DNA of 64,000 nucleotides from Actinomadura rudentiformis (GCF_008923185.1 NZ_WBMT01000023.1:62001-126000); one strand, 5' to 3'. Positions 17,239 to 26,328 are shown, numbered from the stretch's first letter. Numbers and translations are program-made. The notes: a model not told the origin generated them from the letters alone.

Positions 17239-18314
17239 GAGCCGCCCCCGTTCCCGATCGGCACCGCCGGGGTGCGCCCGCCCGCCGCGGCGTCGAAGAA
17301 GCGGAGCCGTCCCGCCACCACCGCGAACTCGTGCGTCTCGCCCGCCGACAGCGGAGTGGTCACCGTCGCGGGCAGCCGCGCGATCACCCGCGTCTCCTCG
17401 CCGAGCCTGGTCACCGTGCCGTACACGTGCCGGTCGCCCGACAGGTACTCCATCCGCTCGATCCGCATCGGCATCGTGACGCGCGCGTCGTACGGCACGT
17501 TCTCGGCCGGGAGCAGATGCTCGGGCCGGAAGCCGATCAGCCGGTCGTCGCGCCGCACCAGGTTCATCGGCGGGGACCCGATGAACGTGGCCACGAACGT
17601 GTCGGCGGGATCGTCGTACACCTCCACCGGCGTCCCGATCTGGCGGACACGGCCCTTCTCCAGGACCGCGATCCGGTCGCCGAGCCCCATCGCCTCGGCC
17701 TGGTCGTGCGTGACGTAGATCGTCGTCGTCCCGATCTGCTCCTGGAACTGCTTGAGCTCGTCCCGCGCCGTCGCGCGCAGCTTGGCGTCCAGGTTGGACA
17801 ACGGCTCGTCCAGCAGGAACACCGCCGGATCCCGGACGAGGGCACGCGCCAGCGCCACCCGCTGCCGCTCACCGCCTGACAACTGCCGCGGCTTGCGGCC
17901 CAGCAGCGGCTCGATGCCGAGCCGCCCGGCCGCCTCCTTGGCCCTGCGCTCCCGCATGCCGCGCGGCATCTTCTCGGCCTTCAGCGGGAACACGATGTTG
18001 TCGAGCACCGACTTGTGCGGATAGAGCGCGTACGACTGGAACACCATCGCGACCTGGCGGATCCGCGGCGGCAACCCGTTGACCACGTGCCCGCCGATCA
18101 GCACCTCGCCCTCGGTCGGCTGCTCCAGGCCCGCGATCGTGCGCAGCAACGTGGTCTTGCCGCATCCCGAGGGGCCCAGCAGCACCAGGTACTCACCCGG
18201 CTCCGCCGCGAGGTCGACCCCGGCCAGGGCTCGCACGTCGTCGTCCTTCCGGCGACGGCCGCGCAGATGGCCGTCGAAGGTCTTGACCAGACCCCGTACC
18301 TCGACAGCGTTCAT
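17235..18314 (-). CDS. Sugar ABC transporter ATP-binding protein (MsmK/UgpC-like)
   Basis: A 359-residue importer ATPase. It has Walker A GPSGCGKTT, the Q-loop FQSYALYPH, the signature LSGGERQRVALARAL, Walker B VFLLDEPLSNLD and the switch His in YVTHDQAEAMGLGDR. A C-terminal OB-type regulatory domain (IGFRPEHLLPAE, about 235-345) is typical of MalK/UgpC proteins. The ATG at 18314 begins at MNAVEVRG. Upstream in-frame ATGs at 18335 and beyond arise from short duplications of this same start region. A 4-nt overlap joins it to the MalF-type gene. Confidence 0.93.
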   Translation of the reverse strand: MNAVEVRGLVKTFDGHLRGRRRKDDDVRALAGVDLAAEPGEYLVLLGPSGCGKTTLLRTIAGLEQPTEGEVLIGGHVVNGLPPRIRQVAMVFQSYALYPHKSVLDNIVFPLKAEKMPRGMRERRAKEAAGRLGIEPLLGRKPRQLSGGERQRVALARALVRDPAVFLLDEPLSNLDAKLRATARDELKQFQEQIGTTTIYVTHDQAEAMGLGDRIAVLEKGRVRQIGTPVEVYDDPADTFVATFIGSPPMNLVRRDDRLIGFRPEHLLPAENVPYDARVTMPMRIERMEYLSGDRHVYGTVTRLGEETRVIARLPATVTTPLSAGETHEFAVVAGRLRFFDAAAGGRTPAVPIGNGGGS

Positions 18315-18378
18315 TGCTCGCTCCGCTCGATTCATTGGCTCGCTCCGCGCGGCCGCCCGCAGCGTTCATTGCTCGCTC
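18306..18378. repeat. Repeated start-codon segment between the binding-protein and ATPase genes
   Basis: The 18-nt sequence AGCGTTCATTGCTCGCTC occurs at 18306-18323 and again unchanged at 18361-18378, with a partial third copy (TTCATTGGCTCGCTCC) at about 18331-18346. Read on the coding (minus) strand each copy carries GAGCGAGC(C)AATGAA, that is, a copy of the ATPase start codon and its upstream context. The copy at 18361-18378 also contains the last bases before the binding-protein stop. Confidence 0.85.
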
Positions 18379-19777
18379 AGCCACCCACCAGGCCCCGCGC
18401 GCGCCAGTTCTTGAAGATCGAGTTGATCTGCCGGTCCGCCTCCGCGACCGCCTCCTTCGCGCTGACCTGGCCGCGCGCCGCCCGCCCGAACATCGTCGGC
18501 AGCACGTTGGTGTTGAAGATCTCGCCGATCGCCGGATTGGACGGCCCCGGATAGCCGATGTTGGCGCTCCACGACGTCGCGGTCTTGAGCAGCGAGAGCT
18601 TGTTGGCGGGCTTGGCGCCGAACGGGTCGTTGTCCAGCCAGCCGTTCAGCTGCGGCACGAGCGACGGCCAGCCGGGCAGGTCGTAGAGCTCGGAGTTGTA
18701 GGTGACCGCAGGGAAGTTGGCGGTGTAGTGGAGCAGGAACTCCTTGGCCGCGTCCGCGTTCTTGGCGTGCTTGGGGATGACCCACTGCTGGATGACGTGC
18801 TGGGCCGCCAGCGCCGCCCGGGGGCCGCGCAGCGCCGGCACGAAGAAGATGTCGTCACCGATCTTGGGGTTGGTGCCCATCGCGGTGCGCCAGGCCGAGA
18901 TCGAGTTGAGGATGTAGGACGACTTGCCCGCGATCAGCGCCTGGTTGTTGGACGCGGGCACCCAGGAGAAGACCTCGTTGGTCTCGGCCTGCTTCCACAG
19001 CCGGGTCATGTACTCGACGGCCGCCACGGTGGCGTCGGAGTTGATCACGACCTTCTCGTTCGGGTCCTGCTCGGACGCCCCGTACGACCAGAGGAGCGCC
19101 CGCGCCGCCATGTTGGAGTCGGTCTCCGGCGACAGCCCGATGCCGCACGGCACGCCCGTCGTCCGCTTGATCTCCGACGCGCCCCGCAGCAGCTCGTCCC
19201 AGCTGCCCGGCCCGTTGGGCAGGCCGACCTTCTCCCACATCGACTTGCGGTAGTCGCCCGGGTCCGGCGACCAGCCGGGGCAGTACGCGTAGAAGCGCTT
19301 GGTATTGGGGTTGTAGCTGGATTTGCGGCACAGCTCCAGCTGCGGCCCCCACCGCCGCGTGGCCTCCTGCACCAGGTCGGCCATGTCCAGCACGGACGGC
19401 TCGTACTGCGAGAACGGCGCGATGTGCTGGATGACGTCGTGGCCCTGCTTGGCCTGGATCTCCGACGCCGCCCGGCGCGGCACGTCCACCGTGTTGATGT
19501 GGTCGACCCGGACGGTCACGCCGACCCGCTTGCCCCACTCGGCCACGAACTTGTCGAACCACTTGTCGTGCCGAGGCACGAAGTGGCTCCACATCAGGAT
19601 GCTCAGCGAACCGCTGAGCTTCCGCGTGGGCGCGGTGAAGACCTCCTTCGGCGCCTGTCCGGGGTCCTTGGCCTGGGGTCCGCTGCTCTCGCTCGCGCAG
19701 CCCGCCGCAATGCCCGCGGCTCCCATGGCCACTGCCGTCGATTGAAGGAAGCCGCGTCTGCTCAGCTGCTCGGACAT
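18377..19777 (-). CDS. Extracellular solute-binding protein (sugar ABC transporter, Tat lipoprotein)
   Basis: A 466-residue substrate-binding protein of the family 1 (MalE-like) type. The signal peptide combines a twin-arginine motif (SRRGFLQ, residues 6-12) with a lipobox ending AAGC near residue 28. The protein is therefore likely exported folded and anchored as a lipoprotein. The mature part has the ILMWSHFVPRHDKWFDKFV start of periplasmic sugar-binding folds and GPGSWDELL in the hinge region. ATG at 19777 with GGGAG upstream. It is first in the importer operon, with about 60 bp of repeat-rich sequence before the ATPase gene. Confidence 0.92.
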   Translation of the reverse strand: MSEQLSRRGFLQSTAVAMGAAGIAAGCASESSGPQAKDPGQAPKEVFTAPTRKLSGSLSILMWSHFVPRHDKWFDKFVAEWGKRVGVTVRVDHINTVDVPRRAASEIQAKQGHDVIQHIAPFSQYEPSVLDMADLVQEATRRWGPQLELCRKSSYNPNTKRFYAYCPGWSPDPGDYRKSMWEKVGLPNGPGSWDELLRGASEIKRTTGVPCGIGLSPETDSNMAARALLWSYGASEQDPNEKVVINSDATVAAVEYMTRLWKQAETNEVFSWVPASNNQALIAGKSSYILNSISAWRTAMGTNPKIGDDIFFVPALRGPRAALAAQHVIQQWVIPKHAKNADAAKEFLLHYTANFPAVTYNSELYDLPGWPSLVPQLNGWLDNDPFGAKPANKLSLLKTATSWSANIGYPGPSNPAIGEIFNTNVLPTMFGRAARGQVSAKEAVAEADRQINSIFKNWRARGLVGG

Positions 19778-19913
19778 GGCGGAGTCTCCCTCGCCGCTGA
19801 AGGTCTTCCTTCGAAGTTAGATCGGCAAGGGGCCTCACATCCAGAGGCGAACGGGTAACCCTACGTAACTGTAGTCACACTCATCGCAACAGCCACAGAA
19901 GTCTCGGGAGTGA

Positions 19914-20732
19914 CTACTTTCCGGTGGCGTCGGTGTAGGCCTTGAGGACTTCCTTGGGGTCGCCGTCCATCTTGATCCGGCCCTCGTCGAGCCAGATGAC
20001 CCGGTTGCAGGTCTCTTCGATGACGTCCAGGTTGTGCGCGACCAGGAAGACCGCGCCCGCGTCCTTGCGCAGCTCGTCGATCTTGGCCTTGCTGCGCCGC
20101 TTGAATTTGGCGTCGCCGGTGGCGAGGGCCTCGTCGATGAGCATCACGTCGTGCGTGCGGGCCGCGGCGATGGCGAACCGCAGGCGGGCGCCCATGCCGG
20201 AGGAGTAGGTCGACATCGGGTAGTCGATGAAGCCCGGCTTGAGATCGGCGAACTTGACGATCTCGTCGTACTTCTCTTTGGTCTCCTCGGGCGTGAGGCC
20301 CATGGCGAGGCAACCCAAGATGATGTTGCGGGAGCCGGTCAGATCCTTCATCAGCGCCGCGTTGACGCCCAGCAGCGATGGCTGGCCGTCGGTGTAGACG
20401 CCGCCCTTGGCCGGGGGCAGCAAACCCGCGATGGCTTTCAGCAGGGTCGACTTGCCAGAGCCGTTGGTGCCGACGACGCCGATCGCGTCGCCCCGGTAGG
20501 CGATGAACGAGACGCCGCGGACAGCGTGGATCTCCTTCATCTGGGGGCGGTTCTCCCGCTTGACCACCCGCATCAGCGCGGTCGCCGCGTTGCCGCGTCC
20601 GCCGCCCGAGCCGTAGACCCGGTAGATGATGTGGAGATCGTCCACGACGACGATCGGCTCCCGGGTGGGATCGATCGCGACCGCCGGCTGCGCGTCGGAC
20701 ACCGGAGCCTTCTCCTTGAGCGCCTTAGCCAC
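19914..20732 (-). CDS. Polysaccharide/teichoic-acid-type ABC exporter ATPase (TagH/Wzt-like)
   Basis: A 272-residue ATPase of the ABC-2 polysaccharide exporter group. Walker A is GTNGSGKSTLLKAI, the signature is YSSGMGARLRFAIA and Walker B is DVMLIDEALATGD, with AHNLDVI for the switch. The family-specific insert HAVRGVSFIAYRGD precedes Walker A. A Wzt-type C-terminal carbohydrate-binding domain is absent. I choose the GTG at 20732, which has a GGAGGAGAGG ribosome-binding site and overlaps the permease stop by 8 nt; the open frame runs 7 codons further. Together with the next gene it would export a lipid-linked polymer across the cytoplasmic membrane. Confidence 0.9.
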   Translation of the reverse strand: MAKALKEKAPVSDAQPAVAIDPTREPIVVVDDLHIIYRVYGSGGGRGNAATALMRVVKRENRPQMKEIHAVRGVSFIAYRGDAIGVVGTNGSGKSTLLKAIAGLLPPAKGGVYTDGQPSLLGVNAALMKDLTGSRNIILGCLAMGLTPEETKEKYDEIVKFADLKPGFIDYPMSTYSSGMGARLRFAIAAARTHDVMLIDEALATGDAKFKRRSKAKIDELRKDAGAVFLVAHNLDVIEETCNRVIWLDEGRIKMDGDPKEVLKAYTDATGK

Positions 20733-21699
20733 GCCCGTACCTCTCCTCCGCACGGTGGAAGTACCAGAATCCCCCGACGAGAGCGATCACAGCCCAGGCG
20801 ATCGCGTACCACCACAGGTGGTTGTCGCTCCATCCCAGCTCGGGCAGGTCCTTGGTTCGGTAGGAGTCGATCAGCGAGGTGCGCGCAAGCTCCACGTAGA
20901 CCGACCCGGGGTTGGCCTTCAGCAGTTCGATCAGCCACGGGTGGTTCTTGAGCCGGTCCTGGGCGATCGCAGGAATCGCGAAGATGACGCCGGACGCGTA
21001 GAGCCACGTCCGCAGGATGAACGGCAGCAGCTGCTGGATGTCGGGGGTGAACGCGCCGACCCGCGCCAGCACCAGGCTGAGCCCCATGTTGAAGCACATC
21101 TGGAGAAGGAGCATCGGCACGATCAGCAGCATGTGGAACGACGGCGTCTCGCCGAACGCGAAGAGAAGCGCGAACAGCACCACCATGGAGATGAGCAGTT
21201 GCTGGAGCTCCACGATCACGTGCGCGAAGGGCAGCGAGGCGCGCGGGAAGTGAAGCGCCCGGATGAGCGACAGGTTGCCGCTGATCGACTTGGCGCCCGC
21301 CGTGACCGACCGCTGGGTGAAGGTGAAGATGAAGACGCCGGTCACCAGAAACGGGATGAAGTGGGTGACGCCATGCTTGGTGTTCAGCATCACGCCGAAG
21401 ATCAGGTAATAGACGCCGACGTTCAGCAGCGGTGTCAGGACCTGCCAGAGCTGCCCCAGCCGGGAGCTGGTGTACATCGACGAGGTCTTGGCGGAGGCGA
21501 AGTTCCAGATGAAGGTTCGCCGTTGCCAGACCTGCTGCACGTACGTGGTCAGCGGGGGGCGCGCCGCGCTCTGCTTCAGCCCATGCCGTGCGGCGAATCC
21601 AGCCAGCGACTCGCTGCTCTGCCCGTTCATTCGAGGAGACTCCGAGATCGTGCCGACCGGCTCGCCACCCGAGGAGCTGAGCCGTTCCGGGTGACTCAT
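20725..21699 (-). CDS. ABC-2 type polysaccharide exporter permease (TagG/Wzm-like)
   Basis: A 324-residue membrane protein with six helices after a cytoplasmic N-terminus of about 70 residues. RLGQLWQVLTPLLNVGVYYLIFG is the typical start of the ABC-2 (Wzm/TagG) membrane domain, and the C-terminal part ends in two closely spaced helices. The open frame begins at 21762 but overlaps the divergent PAP2 gene region; the ATG at 21699 (MSHPERL) is more likely. It pairs with the overlapping ATPase gene. Polymerases or glycosyltransferases for the exported polymer are not adjacent; the nearest glycan operon is 13 kb away. Confidence 0.88.
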   Translation of the reverse strand: MSHPERLSSSGGEPVGTISESPRMNGQSSESLAGFAARHGLKQSAARPPLTTYVQQVWQRRTFIWNFASAKTSSMYTSSRLGQLWQVLTPLLNVGVYYLIFGVMLNTKHGVTHFIPFLVTGVFIFTFTQRSVTAGAKSISGNLSLIRALHFPRASLPFAHVIVELQQLLISMVVLFALLFAFGETPSFHMLLIVPMLLLQMCFNMGLSLVLARVGAFTPDIQQLLPFILRTWLYASGVIFAIPAIAQDRLKNHPWLIELLKANPGSVYVELARTSLIDSYRTKDLPELGWSDNHLWWYAIAWAVIALVGGFWYFHRAEERYGRG

Positions 21700-21808
21700 G
21701 CCGGGAAGCCTATTGCAGTCCACGATGTGTGAGGGACGTTCGCCCACATGTGACCCCCGCATTGTGATCTTTGGGAATCATGTCCTGTTCCTTGGGGATA
21801 CCCCCGTC

Positions 21809-23449
21809 ATGCGTGCCATTACCGGGAGACGAGCGCGGTGGTCACCGATCGTGATCGTGGAGCCGCCGCGGGTTGACCACGGCAGGGGGCTGCTCCGGCG
21901 GCTGGGCAAGATCGACCGGCGGGCCTTCGACAGTGTCGCGGCCGCCCATCTGCCGGGGCTGGAGTACGTTCTGCCTCGATTGTCGCGTGCCGCCGATCAT
22001 GGTGTCCTGTGGTTCACCACGGCCGGCGTGATGGCCGTGTCACGGCGTGCCCGGCTGCGGCGGGCCGCGCTGCGCGGCTCCATCGGGATCGCCGTGGCGA
22101 GCCCGGTCGTCAACATCATCGGCAAGCAGGCGTTCCGCCGGAAACGCCCGGTCGTGGACCTGGTCCCGCCGATCCGGATCCGCTGGAAGCTGCCCACGTC
22201 ACACGCCTTCCCCTCGGGCCATTCCGCCTCGGCGGCCGCGTTCGCCGCCGGAGTGGCCATGGAGGCCCCGCGCGCGGTCGCCGTGCCGGTGGCGGCCACC
22301 GCGGCGGCGGTGGCCTTCTCACGGGTCTACACGGGGGCGCACTACCCCGGCGACGTGCTGGCCGGGGTGGGGATCGGCATGCTGGCGGGCTTGGGCACCC
22401 GCCTGGTCTGGCCGGCCCGGCCGCCGGTCGCGCACGTCTCGCGCCGGACCACCCGGCCCGTGGAGATCACCGAGAACGGGGAGGGCCTCGTCGTGGTGGT
22501 CAACGGCAAGGCCGGTGTGGCCGAGCCGACCGCGAAGGGCGGGCGGTCGAAGGGCGGGCGGTCGAGGAGCGCCGGCCGCCAGATCCCGCCGGGGCGGGGC
22601 CTTGTTCCGGGCCGGACCGAGCTGGACGTGGCGGTGTTGTTGCGGGAGTTCCCCGCTGCGGAGATCATCCGGGCCGGGCAGGACGAGGACCTGGAAAAAC
22701 TGCTCGACGAGGCGGCCAAACGGGCGACCGTGCTGGCCGTCGTCGGCGGGGACGGGACGGTCAACGCGGGGGCCCGGGCGGCCCTGAAGCACGACGTGCC
22801 CTTGCTGCCGATCCCTGGCGGCACGTTCGACCACTTCGCCCGTGCGCTCGGCATCGAGGCGCCCATGGACGCGGTCGCCGCGTACCGGGAGGGGTGTGTG
22901 GCCCGGGTCGATGTGGGATCCATCACATCCCGGGAGGGCGAGGACGGCCTGATCTTTCTCAACACGGCCAGTTTCGGGGCGTATCCGGAGCTGATCCTGC
23001 GGCGCCGCCGGCTGGAGACGCGGCTCGGCAAGTGGCCCGCGCTCGCGGTGGCGGCGGTCCGCACGCTCCGGCACTCCAAGCCGATCGAGATGGTGGTCGA
23101 CGGCCGGAAACGCCGGGTGTGGATGGCGTTCGTGGGCAATGGGACGTACGGCTCGCGCGGCGCGGCGCCCACCTGGCGGGACCAGCTGGACGACGGGCGG
23201 CTCGACATCCGGATGATCACCACGGGCAAACGGGTGCCCCGTGTCCGGGCGCTCGCCGCGGTCCTGCTCGGCCACCTGCACATCACTCCGGGCTACCAGT
23301 CCTGGCACGGCGGTTCGCTCGAGCTGATCGCTACGAAGGGTGACCTCCGGCTGGCCCATGACGGTGAGCTGTCAACGGTCCGGGGCGTGGTGAAGTTCGC
23401 GAAGAAGCCCGGCGCGCTGTCGGTCTTCTGCCCCCGGATGCAGGGCTGA
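21809..23449 (+). CDS. PAP2 phosphatase - diacylglycerol kinase fusion protein
   Basis: A 546-residue two-domain protein. Residues about 60-200 are a PAP2 phosphatase with the three motifs KQAFRRKRP (about 106-114), PSGHS (135-139) and SRVYTGAHYPGD (171-182), set in hydrophobic helices. Residues about 225-540 are a diacylglycerol/sphingosine-type lipid kinase domain with VVGGDGTVNAGAR as the ATP loop and PIPGGTFDHFARALG. The PAP2 half would remove a phosphate from a membrane lipid pyro- or monophosphate, and the kinase half would phosphorylate a lipid acceptor. The linker is basic and contains a duplicated KGGRS. The start at 21809 is preferred because the longer frame would overlap the divergent permease. 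Confidence 0.88.
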   Translation: MRAITGRRARWSPIVIVEPPRVDHGRGLLRRLGKIDRRAFDSVAAAHLPGLEYVLPRLSRAADHGVLWFTTAGVMAVSRRARLRRAALRGSIGIAVASPVVNIIGKQAFRRKRPVVDLVPPIRIRWKLPTSHAFPSGHSASAAAFAAGVAMEAPRAVAVPVAATAAAVAFSRVYTGAHYPGDVLAGVGIGMLAGLGTRLVWPARPPVAHVSRRTTRPVEITENGEGLVVVVNGKAGVAEPTAKGGRSKGGRSRSAGRQIPPGRGLVPGRTELDVAVLLREFPAAEIIRAGQDEDLEKLLDEAAKRATVLAVVGGDGTVNAGARAALKHDVPLLPIPGGTFDHFARALGIEAPMDAVAAYREGCVARVDVGSITSREGEDGLIFLNTASFGAYPELILRRRRLETRLGKWPALAVAAVRTLRHSKPIEMVVDGRKRRVWMAFVGNGTYGSRGAAPTWRDQLDDGRLDIRMITTGKRVPRVRALAAVLLGHLHITPGYQSWHGGSLELIATKGDLRLAHDGELSTVRGVVKFAKKPGALSVFCPRMQG

Positions 23450-23460
23450 GAATTCTCCTT

Positions 23461-24660
23461 CTATTCACCCCCGCGTCGGAAGGAGAGCGGGCAACGGCGG
23501 AGGCCGGCGACCACGGACGAGCCGTTGTACGCGGCGCCGCCCGCCGGCTCGATCCGCTCGTACCGTTCCAGGAGGGCCTCCAGCACCAGCCGGATCTCCA
23601 TGCGGGCCAGCGCCGCGCCCAGGCAGAAGTGCGGGCCGAATCCGAACGCCAGGTTCGGCGCCGGCGGCTTGCGCGCGGTGTCGAAACGGGCGATGTCGAA
23701 ACGGCCGGCGTCCGGGCCGAACGCCGCCGGATCGCGGTTGGCCGCCCCGTACAGGAGCATGACCTTGTCGCCTTCGGCGATCTCCGATCCGCCCAGCGTG
23801 ACCGGGCGGCTCGCCGTACGGAGGAAGTAGACGACGGGCAAGGTCCAGCGCAGGATCTCCTCGACCGCGGCCGGCAGCAGCTCGACCGGCCGGGACTTCA
23901 GGGCCGTCCACTCGTCCGGCCGTTCGGCCAAGGCCAGCAGCCCGCCCGAGAGCGAGTGCCGCGTCGTCTCGTTCCCCGCCACCAGGAGCTGGATGAGGAA
24001 CATGACCAGCTCCATGTCGGTGAGCTTGTCGCCGTCCAGCTCAAGGGTGGCGAGCTGGGAGATGACATCGTCGCGCGGGGCCGTCCGCCGCGCGTGCGCC
24101 TCACCGATCAGGTAGGTGCCGCACTCGATCCGCAGGGCGCCCCGCTCCTCCTCGGTCAGATCGGGGTTCGCGCCCGGGACAATGGCCTCCGACCAGGCGT
24201 GGAAACGTTCCCAGTCCGCCTCCGGGATGCCCAGCAGCAGGCAGATCACCTGCAACGGCAGCGGCACGGCGAGACGTTCGACCACGTCGAAGGGCTCGTC
24301 CGCCGGCACCGCGTCCAGCAGCGCCGTGATCCGGTCCCGGACGGCTCCCTCCAGCCGCCGCAGCACCGAGGGCCGGAACGCTGGGGCCACCAGGCCGCGA
24401 TAGCGGGTGTGGTCCGGCGGGTCCGTATGCATGATCGTCGGCGGCGCGTCGTACGAGTGCCCGATCTCGGGGATGAGGATCCCGTCGCGGGACCGGTACG
24501 TCGCGGGGTCGGTGACGACCTCCATCACCTCGGCGTGCGTGCCGGCGACCCACAGCGGCAGCTCCGGATGCCGCACCGGCGGCCGCCCGTGGAGCCGCTC
24601 GTAGAGCGCGACCGGGTGCCCCTCCCCGAACGATCCGTCCGGGAAGTCCTTCGGGATCAC
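23461..24660 (-). CDS. Cytochrome P450
   Basis: A 399-residue soluble bacterial P450. The I-helix oxygen-activation motif is AGNETTRH (from residue 228), the K-helix ExxR is EILR (268-271), and the heme-binding loop is FGFGPHFCLG with the axial Cys at 346. It has no membrane anchor and would need separate ferredoxin and reductase, which are not in the window. The GTG at 24660 overlaps the stop of the upstream cupin gene by 4 nt (GTGA), so the start is firm. It probably hydroxylates a substrate of the adjacent catabolic genes. TIMHTDPPDHTRYRG is the conserved B'/C-helix region. Confidence 0.95.
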   Translation of the reverse strand: MIPKDFPDGSFGEGHPVALYERLHGRPPVRHPELPLWVAGTHAEVMEVVTDPATYRSRDGILIPEIGHSYDAPPTIMHTDPPDHTRYRGLVAPAFRPSVLRRLEGAVRDRITALLDAVPADEPFDVVERLAVPLPLQVICLLLGIPEADWERFHAWSEAIVPGANPDLTEEERGALRIECGTYLIGEAHARRTAPRDDVISQLATLELDGDKLTDMELVMFLIQLLVAGNETTRHSLSGGLLALAERPDEWTALKSRPVELLPAAVEEILRWTLPVVYFLRTASRPVTLGGSEIAEGDKVMLLYGAANRDPAAFGPDAGRFDIARFDTARKPPAPNLAFGFGPHFCLGAALARMEIRLVLEALLERYERIEPAGGAAYNGSSVVAGLRRCPLSFRRGGE

Positions 24661-25100
24661 GAGAGGATGCCTTCGGGGCGCGGGATCCCCGCCGCGTCGC
24701 ACATCGCGAGGTAGGCGTTCAGCGTCGACTCGCCGTCCACGACGCCGCTGATGTTGCCGTCCGCGTCGTACTCGATGAACGCGCCCTCGATGATGAAGAG
24801 GATGTCGCTGTCCTCCTCGATCATCAGCGTGTGGACCGATCCCGGCGGCTCGTGGATGAACGTCCCCGCCACATAGTCGATCCCGTACTCGGCGTACTTC
24901 CACCGTCCCGAGAACGTGTAGGCGTGCACGCTGCCCGTGTGCTTGTGCGCAGGCAGCTGGAACGGCGCCTTGAACCGGTTGCGCACCACCCAGGTGTCGG
25001 GCGACACCCGCAACACCTGCAGGCCCACCGGACCGGCGTTCACCCACGGAAGATCGTCAGCATGCACGAACCCGACCGGCGGGCCCATCGTCTCAGTCAT
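24657..25100 (-). CDS. Cupin protein, 2,4'-dihydroxyacetophenone dioxygenase-like
   Basis: A 147-residue single-domain cupin. The first cupin motif is LPAHKHTGSVHAYTFSGRWKYAEY with metal-binding His residues, and the second is FIHEPPGSVHTLMIEEDSDI. This arrangement is that of the DAD (2,4'-dihydroxyacetophenone dioxygenase) and ChrR-type cupins, iron dioxygenases that cleave C-C bonds in hydroxyketones. The substrate is inferred only from family. The open frame starts with TTG at 25106, but the ATG at 25100 (MTETMGPP) is the better start. Its stop overlaps the P450 start, so the two enzymes are co-translated. Confidence 0.8.
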   Translation of the reverse strand: MTETMGPPVGFVHADDLPWVNAGPVGLQVLRVSPDTWVVRNRFKAPFQLPAHKHTGSVHAYTFSGRWKYAEYGIDYVAGTFIHEPPGSVHTLMIEEDSDILFIIEGAFIEYDADGNISGVVDGESTLNAYLAMCDAAGIPRPEGILS

Positions 25101-25227
25101 GATCAAACGCTAGGTAGGGAGGAGTCCGGGCGCAAGGGTTGTGTGCTTTCGTGCCGGTTCGTCGGCGTCCAGATCGGGTAGGGCACGGTTCGGCGATGTG
25201 GGGGGCAGCCGATTCGAAAGGGTGAAC

Positions 25228-25449
25228 ATGTCCACGGGAGTCGATCCGAGCGCGCTGAGTGACGAGGATCTTCTGCGGGAGCTGGGAAGCCTGTACGACA
25301 CCAGGCTCGACGCCTTGCGGCACGCCGCCGTCCAGGCGTTCGGCGAACACACCAAACGCATGAACCTGCTCGAAGCGGAGTACGTCCGGCGCCGCCCGGC
25401 CCGGGAGGTCGATCCCGGCCGCCTGCGCGCCGGCGCCCGCGCCCGCTAA
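25228..25449 (+). CDS. Small DUF6158-like protein
   Basis: A 73-residue, charged, helical protein starting MSTGVDPSALSDEDLLRELG, with a second helix containing LDALRHAAVQAFGEHTKRMN and a conserved EAEYVRRRP near the end. This matches, from memory, the small DUF6158 family of actinobacteria, which has no known function. The ATG at 25228 is preceded by GAAAGGG. Its TAA overlaps the TAG of the convergent TetR gene by 3 nt. It is divergent from the cupin-P450 pair. Confidence 0.7.
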   Translation: MSTGVDPSALSDEDLLRELGSLYDTRLDALRHAAVQAFGEHTKRMNLLEAEYVRRRPAREVDPGRLRAGARAR

Positions 25450-26063
25450 CGCAACAGCCCATCCACCAGCGCGCGGAGAGAGAGCTCGAACAGCCGGTCC
25501 TGATCGACCGGCCGTCCGAGTTCGCGTGCGAGCCCGGGTTCGATGCCGATCTCGTCGGCGTCCCGCCACAACTCGGCCGTGGTGGGGTGTTGCTCTGGAC
25601 CGCGCCTGACCGCCCGTTCCAGCAACACGTATCCCACCACGTGGTGGAGTACGGCGCGTACCACCACGGCGCCCCGGCGTCCGTCCAGCCCGGCGGCGCC
25701 CACCTCACGCGCGAGCGCGCGCTCGGCCGGCAACATCATCAACGCGGTCCGGCCATGCTCGTACACGAGCGCGATCACATGTGGATGGTCATGGATCATC
25801 CGCCGCAGCGCTTTGCCCACCGCGATGATCCGCTGCCGGGGGCTCCGCCCGGCCGGGGCGACGTCGCCGAGCTGGGCCAGCACCCGATCCACCAGCTGGG
25901 CGATCAGGGCCTCCCGATTGCCGACATGCCAGTAAATGGCGGTCACCGCCACGCCCAGCTCCGCCGCGAGCCGCCGCATCGACAGCGCTTCGAAGCCCTG
26001 CTCCTCGACCAGCCGCATGGCGGCGTCGAGCACCGACTCCCGGCTGACCCTTGGCGTGTTCAT
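25446..26063 (-). CDS. TetR/AcrR-family transcriptional regulator
   Basis: A 205-residue repressor-type regulator. The N-terminal helix-turn-helix spans about residues 10-55 (SVLDAAMRLVEEQGFEALSMRRLAAELGV then AIYWHVGNREALI). The C-terminal ligand-binding half has a TetR_C-like region with HHVVGYVLLERAV. The ATG at 26063 begins MNTPRVSRES. The divergent operon starts 290 bp away and has a 25-bp palindrome just before its first gene, so autoregulation and control of the decarboxylase-SDR-amidohydrolase operon are likely. The ligand is probably a pathway intermediate. Confidence 0.88.
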   Translation of the reverse strand: MNTPRVSRESVLDAAMRLVEEQGFEALSMRRLAAELGVAVTAIYWHVGNREALIAQLVDRVLAQLGDVAPAGRSPRQRIIAVGKALRRMIHDHPHVIALVYEHGRTALMMLPAERALAREVGAAGLDGRRGAVVVRAVLHHVVGYVLLERAVRRGPEQHPTTAELWRDADEIGIEPGLARELGRPVDQDRLFELSLRALVDGLLR

Positions 26064-26303
26064 CGTTATGGAACGACAGGCCGCTCGTGCTCGGCGACGG
26101 TCGCCCCGATGCAACTGCCTGGATGGCCCGTCGGCAGTCCGAGCCACCAGCCGGGCTCGCGGGTGACAACGATCTCGATGGGCTCTCGCCCCTGCTCATC
26201 TGCCATCCCAGAGCAATAACACACTCCGTCCGGCCTGGTTGGGCTGCGCCCGGATGGGCCGGGCGTGGCCGGATGCGGTCGGGAGGGGTTGGCGGGGGCG
26301 GGG

Positions 26304-26328
26304 GTCTCTGTAACGGTGTTACAGAGAC
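26304..26328. promoter_or_regulatory. Perfect 25-bp palindrome, candidate TetR operator
   Basis: GTCTCTGTAAC (26304-26314), a 3-bp centre GGT, and GTTACAGAGAC (26318-26328) form an uninterrupted inverted repeat with 11-bp arms. It lies 25 bp before the ATG of the decarboxylase-like gene and between it and the divergent TetR gene. The size and centre spacing suit a TetR dimer pair. A transcription terminator is less likely because no gene ends here. Confidence 0.75.
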
